DNA of 64,000 bases from Pseudomonas sp. WN033 (GTDB lineage: Bacteria; Pseudomonadota; Gammaproteobacteria; Pseudomonadales; Pseudomonadaceae), in NCBI GenBank assembly GCA_002287035.1, contig NSKG01000007.1, forward strand, positions 1 to 64,000. The letters run 5' to 3'. Made by a program: the position numbers and the translations under genes. Shown in pieces: positions 37,506 to 47,815 of the stretch. A model generated the notes under the pieces. That model was given only the letters and a program-made list of their open reading frames with translations, searched no databases and was not told where the DNA came from. The stretch's first letter is position 1. Each line of letters begins with the position of its first letter.

Positions 37506-38312
37506 TCAATCCGGCAGCCAGATACTGCCTTCCAGATACAAGCGTGCCTGCCCGGCAACCAGCACGTAATCCTCGCCAACCTGACAGTGCAGTACGCCAC
37601 GCCGCGCCGAGGCCTGCAACGCCGTTAGCCGCGGGCGGCCCAGCCGCCCAGCCCAGAAAGGCGCCAGACCGGCGTGGATGGAGCCAGTTACCGGATCCTC
37701 CAGCCCACCATTGGCCGGCCAGAAATAGCGCGAGACACAATCAAACTCACGTCCCGCTGCCGTCACCACGGTATCGCGCGGCGCCAGGCGGGCCAGAGCG
37801 GTTGGCTCGGGTACCACATCATGCACAGCCTGTTCATCATGATAGACGGCAAACCAGGCCTGGCGGTTGCACCAGACCTCATCCGGGTGGATCGACAAAC
37901 CTTCCAGCAACGCCAGCGGCACCTCATCGACCGGCTCCGGCGCCAGCCAGGGGAAACGCATTTCAATCAAACCATCGGCCTTGCGCCAGACCTGCAACCG
38001 GCCGACGGCCGGAGCAGTGAAGCTCAGTACCTCAGATTCCGGCATCTGGCGGAACAGCACAAAGGCGCTGGCCAGCGTGGCGTGCCCACAGAAATCGATT
38101 TCCGCCAGCGGCGAAAACCAGCGAATCGCATAGCTGCCATCTGCCGAGGGTACGAAAAAAGCGGTTTCCGACAGGTTGTTCTCGGCCGCTATCGCCTGCA
38201 TCAGCGGCTCGGGTAACCACTGGTTCAACGGCACCACCGCCGCCGGATTGCCGGCAAACAGGCGGTCGGTAAAAGCATCGACCTGATACAGTCTCAGCGA
38301 CATAGCACTCAC
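37506..38312 (-). CDS. PhzF-family isomerase-like protein
   Basis: A 268-residue protein of the PhzF/diaminopimelate-epimerase fold. YQVDAFTDRLFAGNPAAVVPL opens the chain. The conserved catalytic Glu is in NNLSETAFF, and PVTGSIHAGLAPFWA closes the second half-domain. No phenazine genes are nearby, so this is a stand-alone family member of unknown substrate. It is followed downstream on the same strand by the four-domain lipoprotein after 63 bases. Confidence 0.85.
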   Translation of the reverse strand: MSAMSLRLYQVDAFTDRLFAGNPAAVVPLNQWLPEPLMQAIAAENNLSETAFFVPSADGSYAIRWFSPLAEIDFCGHATLASAFVLFRQMPESEVLSFTAPAVGRLQVWRKADGLIEMRFPWLAPEPVDEVPLALLEGLSIHPDEVWCNRQAWFAVYHDEQAVHDVVPEPTALARLAPRDTVVTAAGREFDCVSRYFWPANGGLEDPVTGSIHAGLAPFWAGRLGRPRLTALQASARRGVLHCQVGEDYVLVAGQARLYLEGSIWLPD

Positions 38313-38398
38313 TCCATAGCCTGTAAATGCATGAGTTTAGCCACAGTGTCGCTCAGCAGCCTGCAACAGCCAGTGCGGATTCAGGCATAACAGTTTCT

Positions 38399-38935
38399 CT
38401 AAAAGGATGATCCCGGTTCCTGCAAAAAGGCCAGTTCCTCGGCCGTGGATGGCCGCCCGAGAATGGCGTTGCGATGCGGGTAGCGGCCAAAACGCTCAAT
38501 GATCTGCTGATGCTTGAGTTCATAATCCAGACTGTCTTGCTGCCCCAGCGCGGTGAACAGCCTGACCGCCTGCTCATGGATAACCGGCGATTCGCTGTGC
38601 ATATAGGGCATATAGAGAAAGCTGCGCTGTACCGGCGGCAGTTGCTGGTCGAGCCCGGCGGCGACGGCTTCCTGGGCCAGAACCAGCGCCATTGCGTCAT
38701 TGGCAAAGGCCCGCGCAGTGTCACGCCAGATATTGCGGGAAAACTGATCCAGCACCAGGATCTCGGCCAGCCGGCCTTCAATCGTGCGGCGCCAGGCGGC
38801 CAGCTCCGCACGTTCGGCCTGCTGGTGCAGCGCCAGAAAGCGCCGGGCCACCAGTTGATCGAACTGCGGATCCTTCTTCCACCATTGCCCGGGTTTGATT
38901 TCCTCGAACCAGAAAGTCAGTATGGTTTGATACAT
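38399..38935 (-). CDS. DUF924-family protein
   Basis: A 178-residue protein of the DUF924 family (all-helical, TPR-like). Start at 38935 (MYQTILTFWFEEIKPGQWW) matches the family N-terminus; DQFSRNIWRDTARAFANDAMAL and YMPYMHSESPVIHEQAV are the core motifs. No function is established. It is divergent from the VTT-domain gene. Confidence 0.85.
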   Translation of the reverse strand: MYQTILTFWFEEIKPGQWWKKDPQFDQLVARRFLALHQQAERAELAAWRRTIEGRLAEILVLDQFSRNIWRDTARAFANDAMALVLAQEAVAAGLDQQLPPVQRSFLYMPYMHSESPVIHEQAVRLFTALGQQDSLDYELKHQQIIERFGRYPHRNAILGRPSTAEELAFLQEPGSSF

Positions 38936-38964
38936 GCACACATCCTGTTTGCCGGGAGAGTCTA

Positions 38965-39627
38965 TTGAGAACGCGCCTGAGCCCACGCCCACCGCTGCTG
39001 GCCCTGATTGGCCTGGTCACCCTGCTGGTGATCTTCGCCTTGCTGCCGATCAGTGTAGCCGACCTGCTGAGCTGGGGCGCCCAACTGGTTGGTCATCCGC
39101 TGGCTCTGGCCGGACTGGTGCTGATCATGCTGCTGTTGATGAGTTTCGGTCTGCCCGGCAGCCTGTGCTTCTGGCTGATTGCCCCCTTTCATCCCCCCTG
39201 GCTCAGCGTTCCGCTACTGCTGGTCGGTAGCGTCGGCGGCGCGCTGGGCGCCTACTGGCTTGGGCGCAAGGTCGGCTCGGCCTGGCGCCCCGGGAAACTG
39301 GCTCGCCAGGTACTCCGGCTGCTGGCCAAGCGCAGTGACTTGCTCACCCAATGCGCGCTGCGCATCCTGCCCGGCTTTCCCCACGCCTTCATCAACCTGG
39401 CCGCCGGTGTTCTGCACCTGCCCCTGGTCACCTATATGCTGGCGGCCGTGGTGGGCCTGAGCATCAAATGGACCGTCTATGCCCAGGCAGTCCACGGCAT
39501 GGTCAGCGCCGCCCAGGCCGAACAGGCCCTGGGGCTGAGCAACCTGCTGCCGCTATTGGTGTTGGCCGGTCTGCTGGCTCTGGGCGGCCTGGCCAAGCGC
39601 CTGTGGCTGAATCCCAAGTCAACATGA
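38965..39627 (+). CDS. VTT-domain (TVP38/TMEM64, DedA-like) membrane protein
   Basis: A 220-residue polytopic protein. The TTG at 38965 was chosen because GGGAGAG lies seven bases upstream and MRTRLSPRPPLLALIGLV gives a natural first transmembrane helix. The central VTT motif reads GSVGGALGAYWLGRKVG, with a conserved RILPGFPHAFINLAAG further on. Relatives are involved in lipid scrambling or undecaprenyl-phosphate recycling; the substrate here is not known. A weak hairpin (39625-39645) overlaps its stop. Confidence 0.8.
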   Translation: MRTRLSPRPPLLALIGLVTLLVIFALLPISVADLLSWGAQLVGHPLALAGLVLIMLLLMSFGLPGSLCFWLIAPFHPPWLSVPLLLVGSVGGALGAYWLGRKVGSAWRPGKLARQVLRLLAKRSDLLTQCALRILPGFPHAFINLAAGVLHLPLVTYMLAAVVGLSIKWTVYAQAVHGMVSAAQAEQALGLSNLLPLLVLAGLLALGGLAKRLWLNPKST

Positions 39628-39692
39628 CCTGACTACACCAGGTCACGGCTTTTGCGTATCATCCGCGCCGACGCGCCTTCAGCAGACTGACC

Positions 39693-40094
39693 ATGAAACC
39701 CGAACTAGTCAAAGCCGCCGACATCGACCGCACCGACACCTGGCTGCGCTACCGCAAGGGCCTGTGCGACAGTTGCCATGGCAGTTGCTGCACCCTGCCG
39801 GTGGAAGTCCGAATCGACGACCTGATCCGCCTTGAGCTGGTCGACGAGTTCGAACGCAGCACCCCGCTCAAACAAATCGCCAAGCGCCTGCAAAAGGAAG
39901 GCGTGATCGAGCGCCTGAACCTCAAGAACGGCATCTTCACCCTGCGCCGCATGAGCAACGACGACTGCCTGTTCCTGGACCGCCACAGCCGCCGCTGCAC
40001 GGTCTACGACAAACGCCCCGATACCTGCCGCAATCATCCCCAGGTCGGACCACGCCCAGGCTTTTGTGCCTACCGGCCGAGGATGGGCCAATAA
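39693..40094 (+). CDS. YkgJ-family cysteine-cluster protein
   Basis: A 133-residue protein with the metal-binding cysteine array of the YkgJ/CxxCxxCC family: CDSCHGSCC near residue 26, DDCLF, RRCTVYDKRPDTCRNHP. The set of eight or so cysteines probably binds zinc or an iron-sulfur cluster. No function has been assigned to this family to my knowledge. Confidence 0.83.
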   Translation: MKPELVKAADIDRTDTWLRYRKGLCDSCHGSCCTLPVEVRIDDLIRLELVDEFERSTPLKQIAKRLQKEGVIERLNLKNGIFTLRRMSNDDCLFLDRHSRRCTVYDKRPDTCRNHPQVGPRPGFCAYRPRMGQ

Positions 40095-40139
40095 CCTGGC
40101 AACTGCTATCATTTGCCCCTCAATCAACAGGAGCCCATT

Positions 40140-40634
40140 ATGAAGAAAGGGATTTTCACGCTAGCCGCCATCATTCTGTCCGGTGTCCTGGCCACCAGCA
40201 GCTTCGCAACCACCCCCGACGCGGCCAAGCGGGCTGACATTGCTCACCTGCTGGAGTTGACCAACGCCACTGCGATGGGTCAGCAGTTTGCCAATGCGAC
40301 CCTGGTCGAGATCATGCAAATTCTGAAGCTGCACCGCCCCGACCTAGATGCGAAAGGGCTCGACGTGATTGTGGCCGATATCAGCGATGTGCTGAATGAA
40401 AACATGGGCTCATTCAACGAACTGATCATCAACATCTATGACCAGCACATTTCCCATGAAGACGTCAAAGCCATGATCGCCTTCTACGAAACCGATGCAG
40501 GCAAACGCCTGATCGAGCTGATGCCAACTTTGGTACAGGAAGGCATGGTCGCCGGCCAGCAATGGGCCGAATCACTGCAACCGCAACTGCAAGCTCGAAT
40601 CACCAAGCGTTTGGCAGCGACAGCAGCGGAATAA
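40140..40634 (+). CDS. DUF2059-domain exported protein
   Basis: A 164-residue protein; start at 40140 follows AGGAG. The signal peptide (MKKGIFTLAAIILSGVLATSSFA) is cut before TTPDAAK. The mature part is helical with the DUF2059 features LLELTNATAMGQQFAN and HEDVKAMIAFYETDAGKRLIELMP. Periplasmic location is predicted; function is unknown. It converges on the secreted hydrolase gene with a 14-base gap. Confidence 0.82.
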   Translation: MKKGIFTLAAIILSGVLATSSFATTPDAAKRADIAHLLELTNATAMGQQFANATLVEIMQILKLHRPDLDAKGLDVIVADISDVLNENMGSFNELIINIYDQHISHEDVKAMIAFYETDAGKRLIELMPTLVQEGMVAGQQWAESLQPQLQARITKRLAATAAE

Positions 40635-40648
40635 ATCTTCCGGGACGT

Positions 40649-41482
40649 TCAGCGGGGGTTGAGCAAATGCTCACGAATCAAGCGCTGGCGGGCCTCATGC
40701 ATGGCCGGGGCATCCAGAAATGGATGGTCCCAGCCGGCCTCATGATGGATGCCTAGTCCCAGGGCAGCAGCCCGCTCGCGAAGCGGCCCAACCATGCTCT
40801 CATCCAGCACGCTATCGCGGCCCCCAGTAATTACCAGCACCTTCGAACCCAACGACTCAGACAGATTGTTGAGCGGATCAACCCAGCCTGGGCAGCCATA
40901 ATCGGACAACCGGCTGGGGCTTGAATCGATTACCACAGCGTCAAACCCAGCCCCGGCACCGATCACATTCATCATCACCAGCCCGCCCAAAGAAATGCCG
41001 TATAGCAGAGTGCGCTCATAGAGCTGGTTGAAGCGGGCCACCATCTCCCGGTAATCGGCAATAATCGCATTGAGCCGCCGACGCCCTTCCGAGCGACCAT
41101 AGCCTCGATAATCAAACACATAAACATCGTAGCCGGCTGCGGCATAGTCACCCAATCCAACAATCAACTGATCGGAGATCATCGCATTGCCAGAAGCTAC
41201 CAGCAGATAGCCCTTGGGCTGGATATGTGGCAAGTGGCTGTCCCGAGCGGCATAACGGTAGCCACGCAGAACCTTGCCATCAGCGGCAACAAATTCGGCC
41301 AGAGAAATATCCGGGTGCCGGGTCACCCGCTCGGGGGCAGGTGAGGGTGTGAGTGAACTCCAGAGAGCAAATACCAGAGGTTCCTTGACCCAGCCGCAGA
41401 TTGCAGCCTCACGCGGGGTATCGGCCAAGACTGGTTGGCTGGTAGTCAGAATACTCAGGACAAGGGCACTGAGACGGCGCAT
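40649..41482 (-). CDS. Secreted alpha/beta hydrolase, substrate unknown
   Basis: A 277-residue hydrolase with a signal peptide (MRRLSALVLS to PVLA, cut before DTPRE). The nucleophile is Ser164 in YGISLGG, Asp223 lies in GGRDSVLDE and His253 in GWDHPFL. The segment DYRGYGRSEGR is typical of BEM46/YfhR-like hydrolases. It lies downstream of the polyester hydrolase on the same strand, with a perfect hairpin between them, so it may be separately expressed. Action on ester breakdown products is possible but not shown. Confidence 0.82.
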   Translation of the reverse strand: MRRLSALVLSILTTSQPVLADTPREAAICGWVKEPLVFALWSSLTPSPAPERVTRHPDISLAEFVAADGKVLRGYRYAARDSHLPHIQPKGYLLVASGNAMISDQLIVGLGDYAAAGYDVYVFDYRGYGRSEGRRRLNAIIADYREMVARFNQLYERTLLYGISLGGLVMMNVIGAGAGFDAVVIDSSPSRLSDYGCPGWVDPLNNLSESLGSKVLVITGGRDSVLDESMVGPLRERAAALGLGIHHEAGWDHPFLDAPAMHEARQRLIREHLLNPR

Positions 41483-41567
41483 GAATCGCCTCCCACAACC
41501 TGTTGAAGGTTAGCTGCCCCCGATAGTACTCCCAAGGCTGGCCGGAGAGAAAGTCAGGCCGGGAAAC

Positions 41568-41597
41568 GAACACCGGGCCTAATCAGGCCCGGTGTTC
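41568..41597 (-). terminator. Terminator after the polyester hydrolase
   Basis: A perfect 13-base-pair stem (GAACACCGGGCCT / AGGCCCGGTGTTC) with loop AATC starts nine bases after the polyester-hydrolase stop. On the minus strand it is followed by GTTTCCC, so the U tract is weak. Confidence 0.7.
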
Positions 41598-41606
41598 AGG
41601 TCGCGC

Positions 41607-42536
41607 TTAGTAAGGGCAGTTGCCGCGGTACTCGGAAATCTGCCGGTCAGAGGTGTGGTTCGGACCACAGAGGAACTGGTTGTAACGACGGTCCTGATCC
41701 AGATGCATCTTCATCCAGGACACGCCCAGACGGCTCAGAGTGGCATCATAGCGGCCAAAGGAGTTGCCGCCATTGGCGCAGTAATGATTGCCATTGTTGA
41801 GCTCGACAAAGGCCTTGTTGATATCGCCCGGCAGCCGGTTGTAGAACGGTGAGGCATGGCTGCTGACTGGAGCAATCAGGTCGGATTGACAGGCAAAGAT
41901 CAAAGTCGGAGCCTGAACATTGCGGAACTGCAGGCTGGAAGTATCCCAGGGAGCCAGCGGGATGGCCGCGCTGATACGGCCTTCGGTAGCTACCCGCAGA
42001 GTACCGCCACCACCCATCGACCAGCCGATCACGCCCAGACGCTCGGTATCGATCATGCCACGTACCGAGCTGCCGATACGGGTGTTCTGGTCAATCAAAT
42101 AGTCAAGTGCGTTGTTGATCTGCCGAGCCCGGCTTGGCGGCTGATCGAAACCCGTGTTGGTGTCGATGGTCAGAACCACAAAACCGTGAGAAGCCAGCTT
42201 CGGCCCCCACCAGTCAATCGAGGACTCAGCTGAGACAAAACCAGGAATCACCACAATCGCAGCCATGGTACCAGTAGTGCCGCTCGGGTAATGAATGGTG
42301 CCACCCCCAAAGCCGCTGACCAGGCTCGACACCCGACTAGTACGCACCGAATAGGGGCCACGGTCACCCTCGACAAAAGACAAGGTCGGGTCGGGGCCAC
42401 GCTGATAAGGGCTGGGGCCAGTGTCGGGATCACCTGGACCCGGGTCAGGGTTGGTAGCCAAGGCAGAGGCGGAAAGCATCAGTGCGCTGGCAGTCAGCAT
42501 CGAGAGCAGGGACTGCTTGATGGTTCTGGTTTTCAT
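41607..42536 (-). CDS. Secreted polyester (PET) hydrolase, type IIa, PE-H-like
   Basis: Cutinase-like serine esterase of 309 residues, expected to cleave aliphatic polyesters and PET outside the cell. The signal peptide ends ASALA (residue 27) and is followed by a Pro-Gly-Asp linker. The fold contains [18 protein letters not shown] and the nucleophile Ser173 (GWSMG), Asp219 (CQSDLIAPV) and His251 (NHYCANGGN). Oxyanion residues align to Phe100 and Met174, and the substrate-stacking Trp to Trp197. Cys216-Cys253 is the extra disulfide of type II PETases, and Cys290-Cys307 the conserved one. Tyr252 follows the catalytic His (Ser in IsPETase), and the loop after it is three residues longer than in IsPETase: both are type IIa marks as in PE-H. 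Shine-Dalgarno CTGGAG precedes the ATG. Confidence 0.93.
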   Translation of the reverse strand: MKTRTIKQSLLSMLTASALMLSASALATNPDPGPGDPDTGPSPYQRGPDPTLSFVEGDRGPYSVRTSRVSSLVSGFGGGTIHYPSGTTGTMAAIVVIPGFVSAESSIDWWGPKLASHGFVVLTIDTNTGFDQPPSRARQINNALDYLIDQNTRIGSSVRGMIDTERLGVIGWSMGGGGTLRVATEGRISAAIPLAPWDTSSLQFRNVQAPTLIFACQSDLIAPVSSHASPFYNRLPGDINKAFVELNNGNHYCANGGNSFGRYDATLSRLGVSWMKMHLDQDRRYNQFLCGPNHTSDRQISEYRGNCPY

Positions 42537-42652
42537 GTTGTCTCCAGGATCATGCGGATTGTTATTGTTCGATCACCGCCCGCGAACCGAGAATGTTCGA
42601 CAGCCGGGGGCATGCGTGCAGGGGCATTACATAGCAAGAGGAGAAAGCTTGG

Positions 42653-42672
42653 TATCGCCTTTTCAGGTGATA
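42653..42672. promoter_or_regulatory. Inverted repeat upstream of the polyester hydrolase
   Basis: TATCGCC (42653-42659) and GGTGATA (42666-42672) form an inverted repeat with one mismatch over seven positions, about 117 bases before the hydrolase start in the 191-base gap after the GST gene. It could be an operator; no regulator gene is adjacent. Confidence 0.3.
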
Positions 42673-42727
42673 AAACCCGGGAGAACATAGCGGACCGACG
42701 GCCTGGACGGCCCGCAGAAGGAGTGAT

Positions 42728-43861
42728 TCAAACTCGAGACCAAACCTCGATATGGTGACGTCGCGCCACCCGCACGCTGGTGTTGGCCGGCAAAGCCCCG
42801 GCCAGCCCAACGCGCTCCAGCTCGGCCATCACCCTGGCCTTTTCCGGCTCGGACAAGGCCTGAACAGTGTCACTGGCACGCTGCAAAACATAACGCAGAT
42901 AGGGCTCAACGCCAGTCTCGATCGGTACCCCTCGGAACTTGCTCTGCACACTGGCAATCTGCCGGCGGTGCGGCTTGTCGGTCACCGGCGCACCATCGGC
43001 CGGCTGCTCACGCGCCGCCCAGGCATCGAGAAACGCCAGCTTGTCGTCAAGCTCCGGAAACAGCTCCTCGGCCACATGCTGCAACAATGGCTCCAGGGTC
43101 GGCGGTATCTGGTCATCTGGCCACAGGCCCTCAGGGCCGTCCAGATACTCGACCACATCCAGACCAGGTGCCGTCATCCGCTCGACCCAACGGAACACTC
43201 TGGGCGAGCGCAGTTTCATCAATTGAGCAGGTATCGGATCACGCCCAAGGTGAGCGAACAGACTACCAATCATGCCGTAATCGGCCAGGCTCGGACGGCC
43301 ACCCAGCAGATAGGGCATACACTCGAAGTGAGCCTCGAGAATCTCCAGCAAACGCAGGTAGGAAGCCTCGATCAACGGAATGCTCGCCTCGGTCACCCCC
43401 AGACGCGGCAGATAGGACTGCATGCGCGCCATCACCTGCTGAGCCAACGCCGCCCCGGAGCCGCTGGCAAAGGCATGCTCAAGAAACCCGCGCTGCTGCT
43501 CCAGATATGACCAGCGATAATGCATCGCATGCCTGAGCAGACCCTGCCCGCCGTAATACTCAAGAATAACCGCCAGCACCCGCTGCAACGGTGTCGACGG
43601 GTAAGCCGGATATGGCACACCCTGACGCTCGAAGTAATCGATGATGTCGACCGTATCCTGAATCACCTGACCATCCGGCGTCTCCAGCACCGGAATGATC
43701 GCCCGGCCAATCAACGGCACGATACGCCCGACAAAGTTTGAATCCGCCGTTGGGCGTTCACGGTAAGCAATGCCCTGATTGCGCAGGTAGCAACGCACCT
43801 TGGCGGTGTATAGCGAATGGGGCACCCCGTAGAGGGTATAAATTGGGCTGGTCGAGGGCAT
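42728..43861 (-). CDS. Glutathione S-transferase family protein
   Basis: A 377-residue protein with an N-terminal GST thioredoxin-fold domain: YTLYGVPHSLYTAKVRCYLRNQGI, then PVLETPDGQVIQDTVDIIDYF for glutathione binding. A GST helical domain follows (LLGGRPSLADYGMIG), and the C-terminal 120 residues form an extension with no motif I know. It is longer than typical GSTs (about 220). It lies upstream of the polyester hydrolase on the same strand, 191 bases away; a functional link is not evident. Confidence 0.83.
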   Translation of the reverse strand: MPSTSPIYTLYGVPHSLYTAKVRCYLRNQGIAYRERPTADSNFVGRIVPLIGRAIIPVLETPDGQVIQDTVDIIDYFERQGVPYPAYPSTPLQRVLAVILEYYGGQGLLRHAMHYRWSYLEQQRGFLEHAFASGSGAALAQQVMARMQSYLPRLGVTEASIPLIEASYLRLLEILEAHFECMPYLLGGRPSLADYGMIGSLFAHLGRDPIPAQLMKLRSPRVFRWVERMTAPGLDVVEYLDGPEGLWPDDQIPPTLEPLLQHVAEELFPELDDKLAFLDAWAAREQPADGAPVTDKPHRRQIASVQSKFRGVPIETGVEPYLRYVLQRASDTVQALSEPEKARVMAELERVGLAGALPANTSVRVARRHHIEVWSRV

Positions 43862-43984
43862 GGTGGCGTCCTTGTTCTGTAGTTATTGGTTCAGATTACA
43901 GATTGTCGGCCTGATCTGGGAAGCGTTGCGCGCCTGCGTCGCTTGCCGCTGGTGAAACGGGCCCTTATGCAACCTTCCCGGGGG

Positions 43985-44003
43985 GTGGGAGCATCCGCTC
44001 CCG
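43985..44003. repeat. Small REP-like hairpin
   Basis: GTGGGAGCATCCGCTCCCG contains GGGAGC and GCTCCC arms and resembles the GTGGGAGCGG-type REP of pseudomonads. It lies in the 290-base gap between typA and the GST gene (43862-44151), which otherwise contains only the typA terminator; I see no gene there. Confidence 0.4.
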
Positions 44004-44100
44004 CGCAGACCATCGTGCAGTGCCGACCTTGAGCAGATGCTCGAGGTTCCCAGGAAAACCAAAGCTCTTACCCAGCCTCCAGCTCAAACACCAAGGCACA

Positions 44101-44136
44101 AAAAAGCCCCGCCAGATCGCTCTGGCGGGGCTTTTT
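44101..44136 (-). terminator. Intrinsic terminator of typA
   Basis: AAAAAGCCCCGCCAGA and its exact complement TCTGGCGGGGCTTTTT form a 16-base-pair stem with the loop TCGC, 15 bases after the typA stop. The T run follows on the minus strand. A symmetric structure that could also stop plus-strand transcription. Confidence 0.9.
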
Positions 44137-44151
44137 GTTCAGCAGGCCGAC

Positions 44152-45963
<1,812 letters not shown>

Positions 45964-46070
45964 TGTGAACGTCCTGATGGCGCGGCCGATGGCCCGCGGA
46001 AAGAAAAAAGAGGCGGGCATTATACAGACCTGGACATGACAGTGTATGTTTTTTGTGCAGCGAACAGATG

Positions 46071-46147
46071 GATTGCCGCGCTGCTGCGCAGCTCGCAATG
46101 ACGAAGTGCAGTACAGCGGCGCCCCGCTGCGCGCTCGCAATGACGAC
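46071..46147. repeat. Tandem GTCATTGCGAG-type dispersed repeat
   Basis: GATTGCC...GCTGCGCAGCTCGCAATGACGA is followed directly by a second copy ending GCTGCGCGCTCGCAATGACGA. Read on the minus strand this is the GTCATTGCGAGC...GGCAATC repeat seen between genes in many proteobacteria. It lies between typA and thiI and has no coding content. Confidence 0.6.
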
Positions 46148-46156
46148 TAGCGGGCC

Positions 46157-47614
46157 TCAGCTCTTGGCTGGCCGCAGCACCCGTACATGGCCGTGCCCGG
46201 AGTCGAGCAGATTCTGCGCGTGCATCTGGCTCATCACGCCCTTGTCGCAGTACAGCAGATAGATTCGCGCCGGGTCGAGCTTGGGAAACTGGCTGCTCAG
46301 TTCAAAGAACGGAATGGCCTTGACCTCGACATCGGGCAACACCAGCGGGCTGAGTTCCTGCTCGTCAGGATGACGGATGTCGATCACTACCTGACCAGCC
46401 AGCGCCTGATTGACGACCTCGACATCGGCAATACCCTCCATCGGCTCACCGAGCTGGTCGCAATCGGTAGAGCGTGCCTGGGCAACCGCCGCATCGAGCA
46501 CACTGAAGTCAAACTTGGCTTCGGCCTCTTCAACCCGAGCCCGGGTGGTATAGATGGCCGGGCTGACCGAGATCACCCCGCAGTATTCGGGAATGCTGCT
46601 GCTCAGGGCATCGGTGCCGATGCGCCGGGCGGTGTTGATGATCTCGACCTTGCTGGTCGCGATCAGCGGTCGCAGCACCAGCCGTTCAATCGCCCGGTCG
46701 ATCACCGCCAGGTTCGGCAGGGTCTGGCTGGCCACCTGGGCGATCGCTTCGCCGGTCACCAGCGCGTGAAAGCCGAGCTGGCTGGCGACCTGATCGGCGG
46801 CGCGCAGCATCATGCGCTTGAGCACCACGCCCATCTGGCTGTCGTCGACATTCTTGAGGATTTCCGCCACCACGCCTTCGAAGGGTACGCTGATGAAGCG
46901 CAGCCGGTGGCTTGAGGCATAACGCTGCCACAGGTGGTGAGCAATCTGCCGCACGCCCAACTCGTGGGCCCGCCCCCCCATGTTGAAGAAGATGAAGTGC
47001 GGCAGCAGTCCGCGCTGCAGCATCTGATAGCTGGCCACGGTGGAGTCGAAGCCGCCGGACATCAGGCTCAACACCGGCTCCATGGTCCCCAGCGGGAAAC
47101 CGCCCATGCCTTCATGCCGGGCCTGAATCAGGAACACCCGGTCATGACGGATCTCGACCCGCACCCAGACATCCGGCGATTTGAGCGATACCCCGGCCGC
47201 ACCACAGCGCTCGAACAGCTCGCCGCCGAGATAGGCGGCCGCATCCTGGGAACTGAACGCATGATGCCCCACGCGTTTGCAGCGCACGCCGAACACTTTG
47301 CCGCGTATTTGCTCGGCATGCACCAGAACGCAGCGCTCGGCCAACTCTTCCAGACTGGTCAGCGGATAATCGTGAACCTCGAGGATATGCGAGATGCCCG
47401 GCGTGTGCTGCAGGCAATCGATCACCCGCGCTTGCAGTTGCGGGTCCTGACCGGTACTGACCTCCAGGCTGTCCCAGGTGCCGTTGACCCGGGCCGCGGG
47501 ATCGATGCGCGGTAGCAACACCCGCAGATTGCCCTTGAGCTGGCGCACGAAGCGCTTGCGCACCGGCTTGGTCTTGATGGTGATCTCGGAGAAAAATTTG
47601 ATGATCAATTTCAT
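46157..47614 (-). CDS. thiI: tRNA 4-thiouridine synthase ThiI with rhodanese domain
   Basis: Transfers sulfur to U8 of tRNA and supplies sulfur for thiazole synthesis. The start at 47614 (MKLIIKFFSEITIKTKPVRK) gives 485 residues. The THUMP domain (60-165) precedes the PP-loop motif LMSGGFDSTVASY. KRMMLRAADQVA and the ThiI core follow, then a C-terminal rhodanese domain with VVIDIRHPDEQE and the active Cys in YLLYCDKGVMSQ. It is divergent from glnA. Confidence 0.95.
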   Translation of the reverse strand: MKLIIKFFSEITIKTKPVRKRFVRQLKGNLRVLLPRIDPAARVNGTWDSLEVSTGQDPQLQARVIDCLQHTPGISHILEVHDYPLTSLEELAERCVLVHAEQIRGKVFGVRCKRVGHHAFSSQDAAAYLGGELFERCGAAGVSLKSPDVWVRVEIRHDRVFLIQARHEGMGGFPLGTMEPVLSLMSGGFDSTVASYQMLQRGLLPHFIFFNMGGRAHELGVRQIAHHLWQRYASSHRLRFISVPFEGVVAEILKNVDDSQMGVVLKRMMLRAADQVASQLGFHALVTGEAIAQVASQTLPNLAVIDRAIERLVLRPLIATSKVEIINTARRIGTDALSSSIPEYCGVISVSPAIYTTRARVEEAEAKFDFSVLDAAVAQARSTDCDQLGEPMEGIADVEVVNQALAGQVVIDIRHPDEQELSPLVLPDVEVKAIPFFELSSQFPKLDPARIYLLYCDKGVMSQMHAQNLLDSGHGHVRVLRPAKS

Positions 47615-47725
47615 GGGAAAGATGCAGGCTGCGCAAAAGCGGCGCATTATACCCCGGCCCGGCGCCGGCTGCAGGATAACCGACGACGAGCATTCGCACC
47701 ATTTTAGTGCCTGAGCTAGACTCGA

Positions 47726-47755
47726 TGCACCGTATCCGTGCACCTTTCAAGTGCA
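47726..47755 (+). promoter_or_regulatory. Two overlapping NtrC sites upstream of glnA
   Basis: TGCACCGTATCCGTGCA (47726-47742) and TGCACCTTTCAAGTGCA (47739-47755) each have TGCAC, seven bases, GTGCA, the NtrC form. They overlap by four bases with a period of 13. A further half-site TGCACC begins at 47765. They sit about 75 bases upstream of the sigma54 element and should work as the nitrogen-responsive enhancer. Confidence 0.75.
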
Positions 47756-47815
47756 CTTTTTCGCTGCACCAGGCAAAAGCCGCTTGGTACGGGGCTTTGC
47801 GCCAATGCTCCGAAA

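Noticed and set aside
47785-47800. A second sigma54-like element upstream of glnA (TGGTACGGGGCTTTGC)
   Set aside because: GG and GC are eleven bases apart instead of ten, so it should not work as a -24/-12 promoter.
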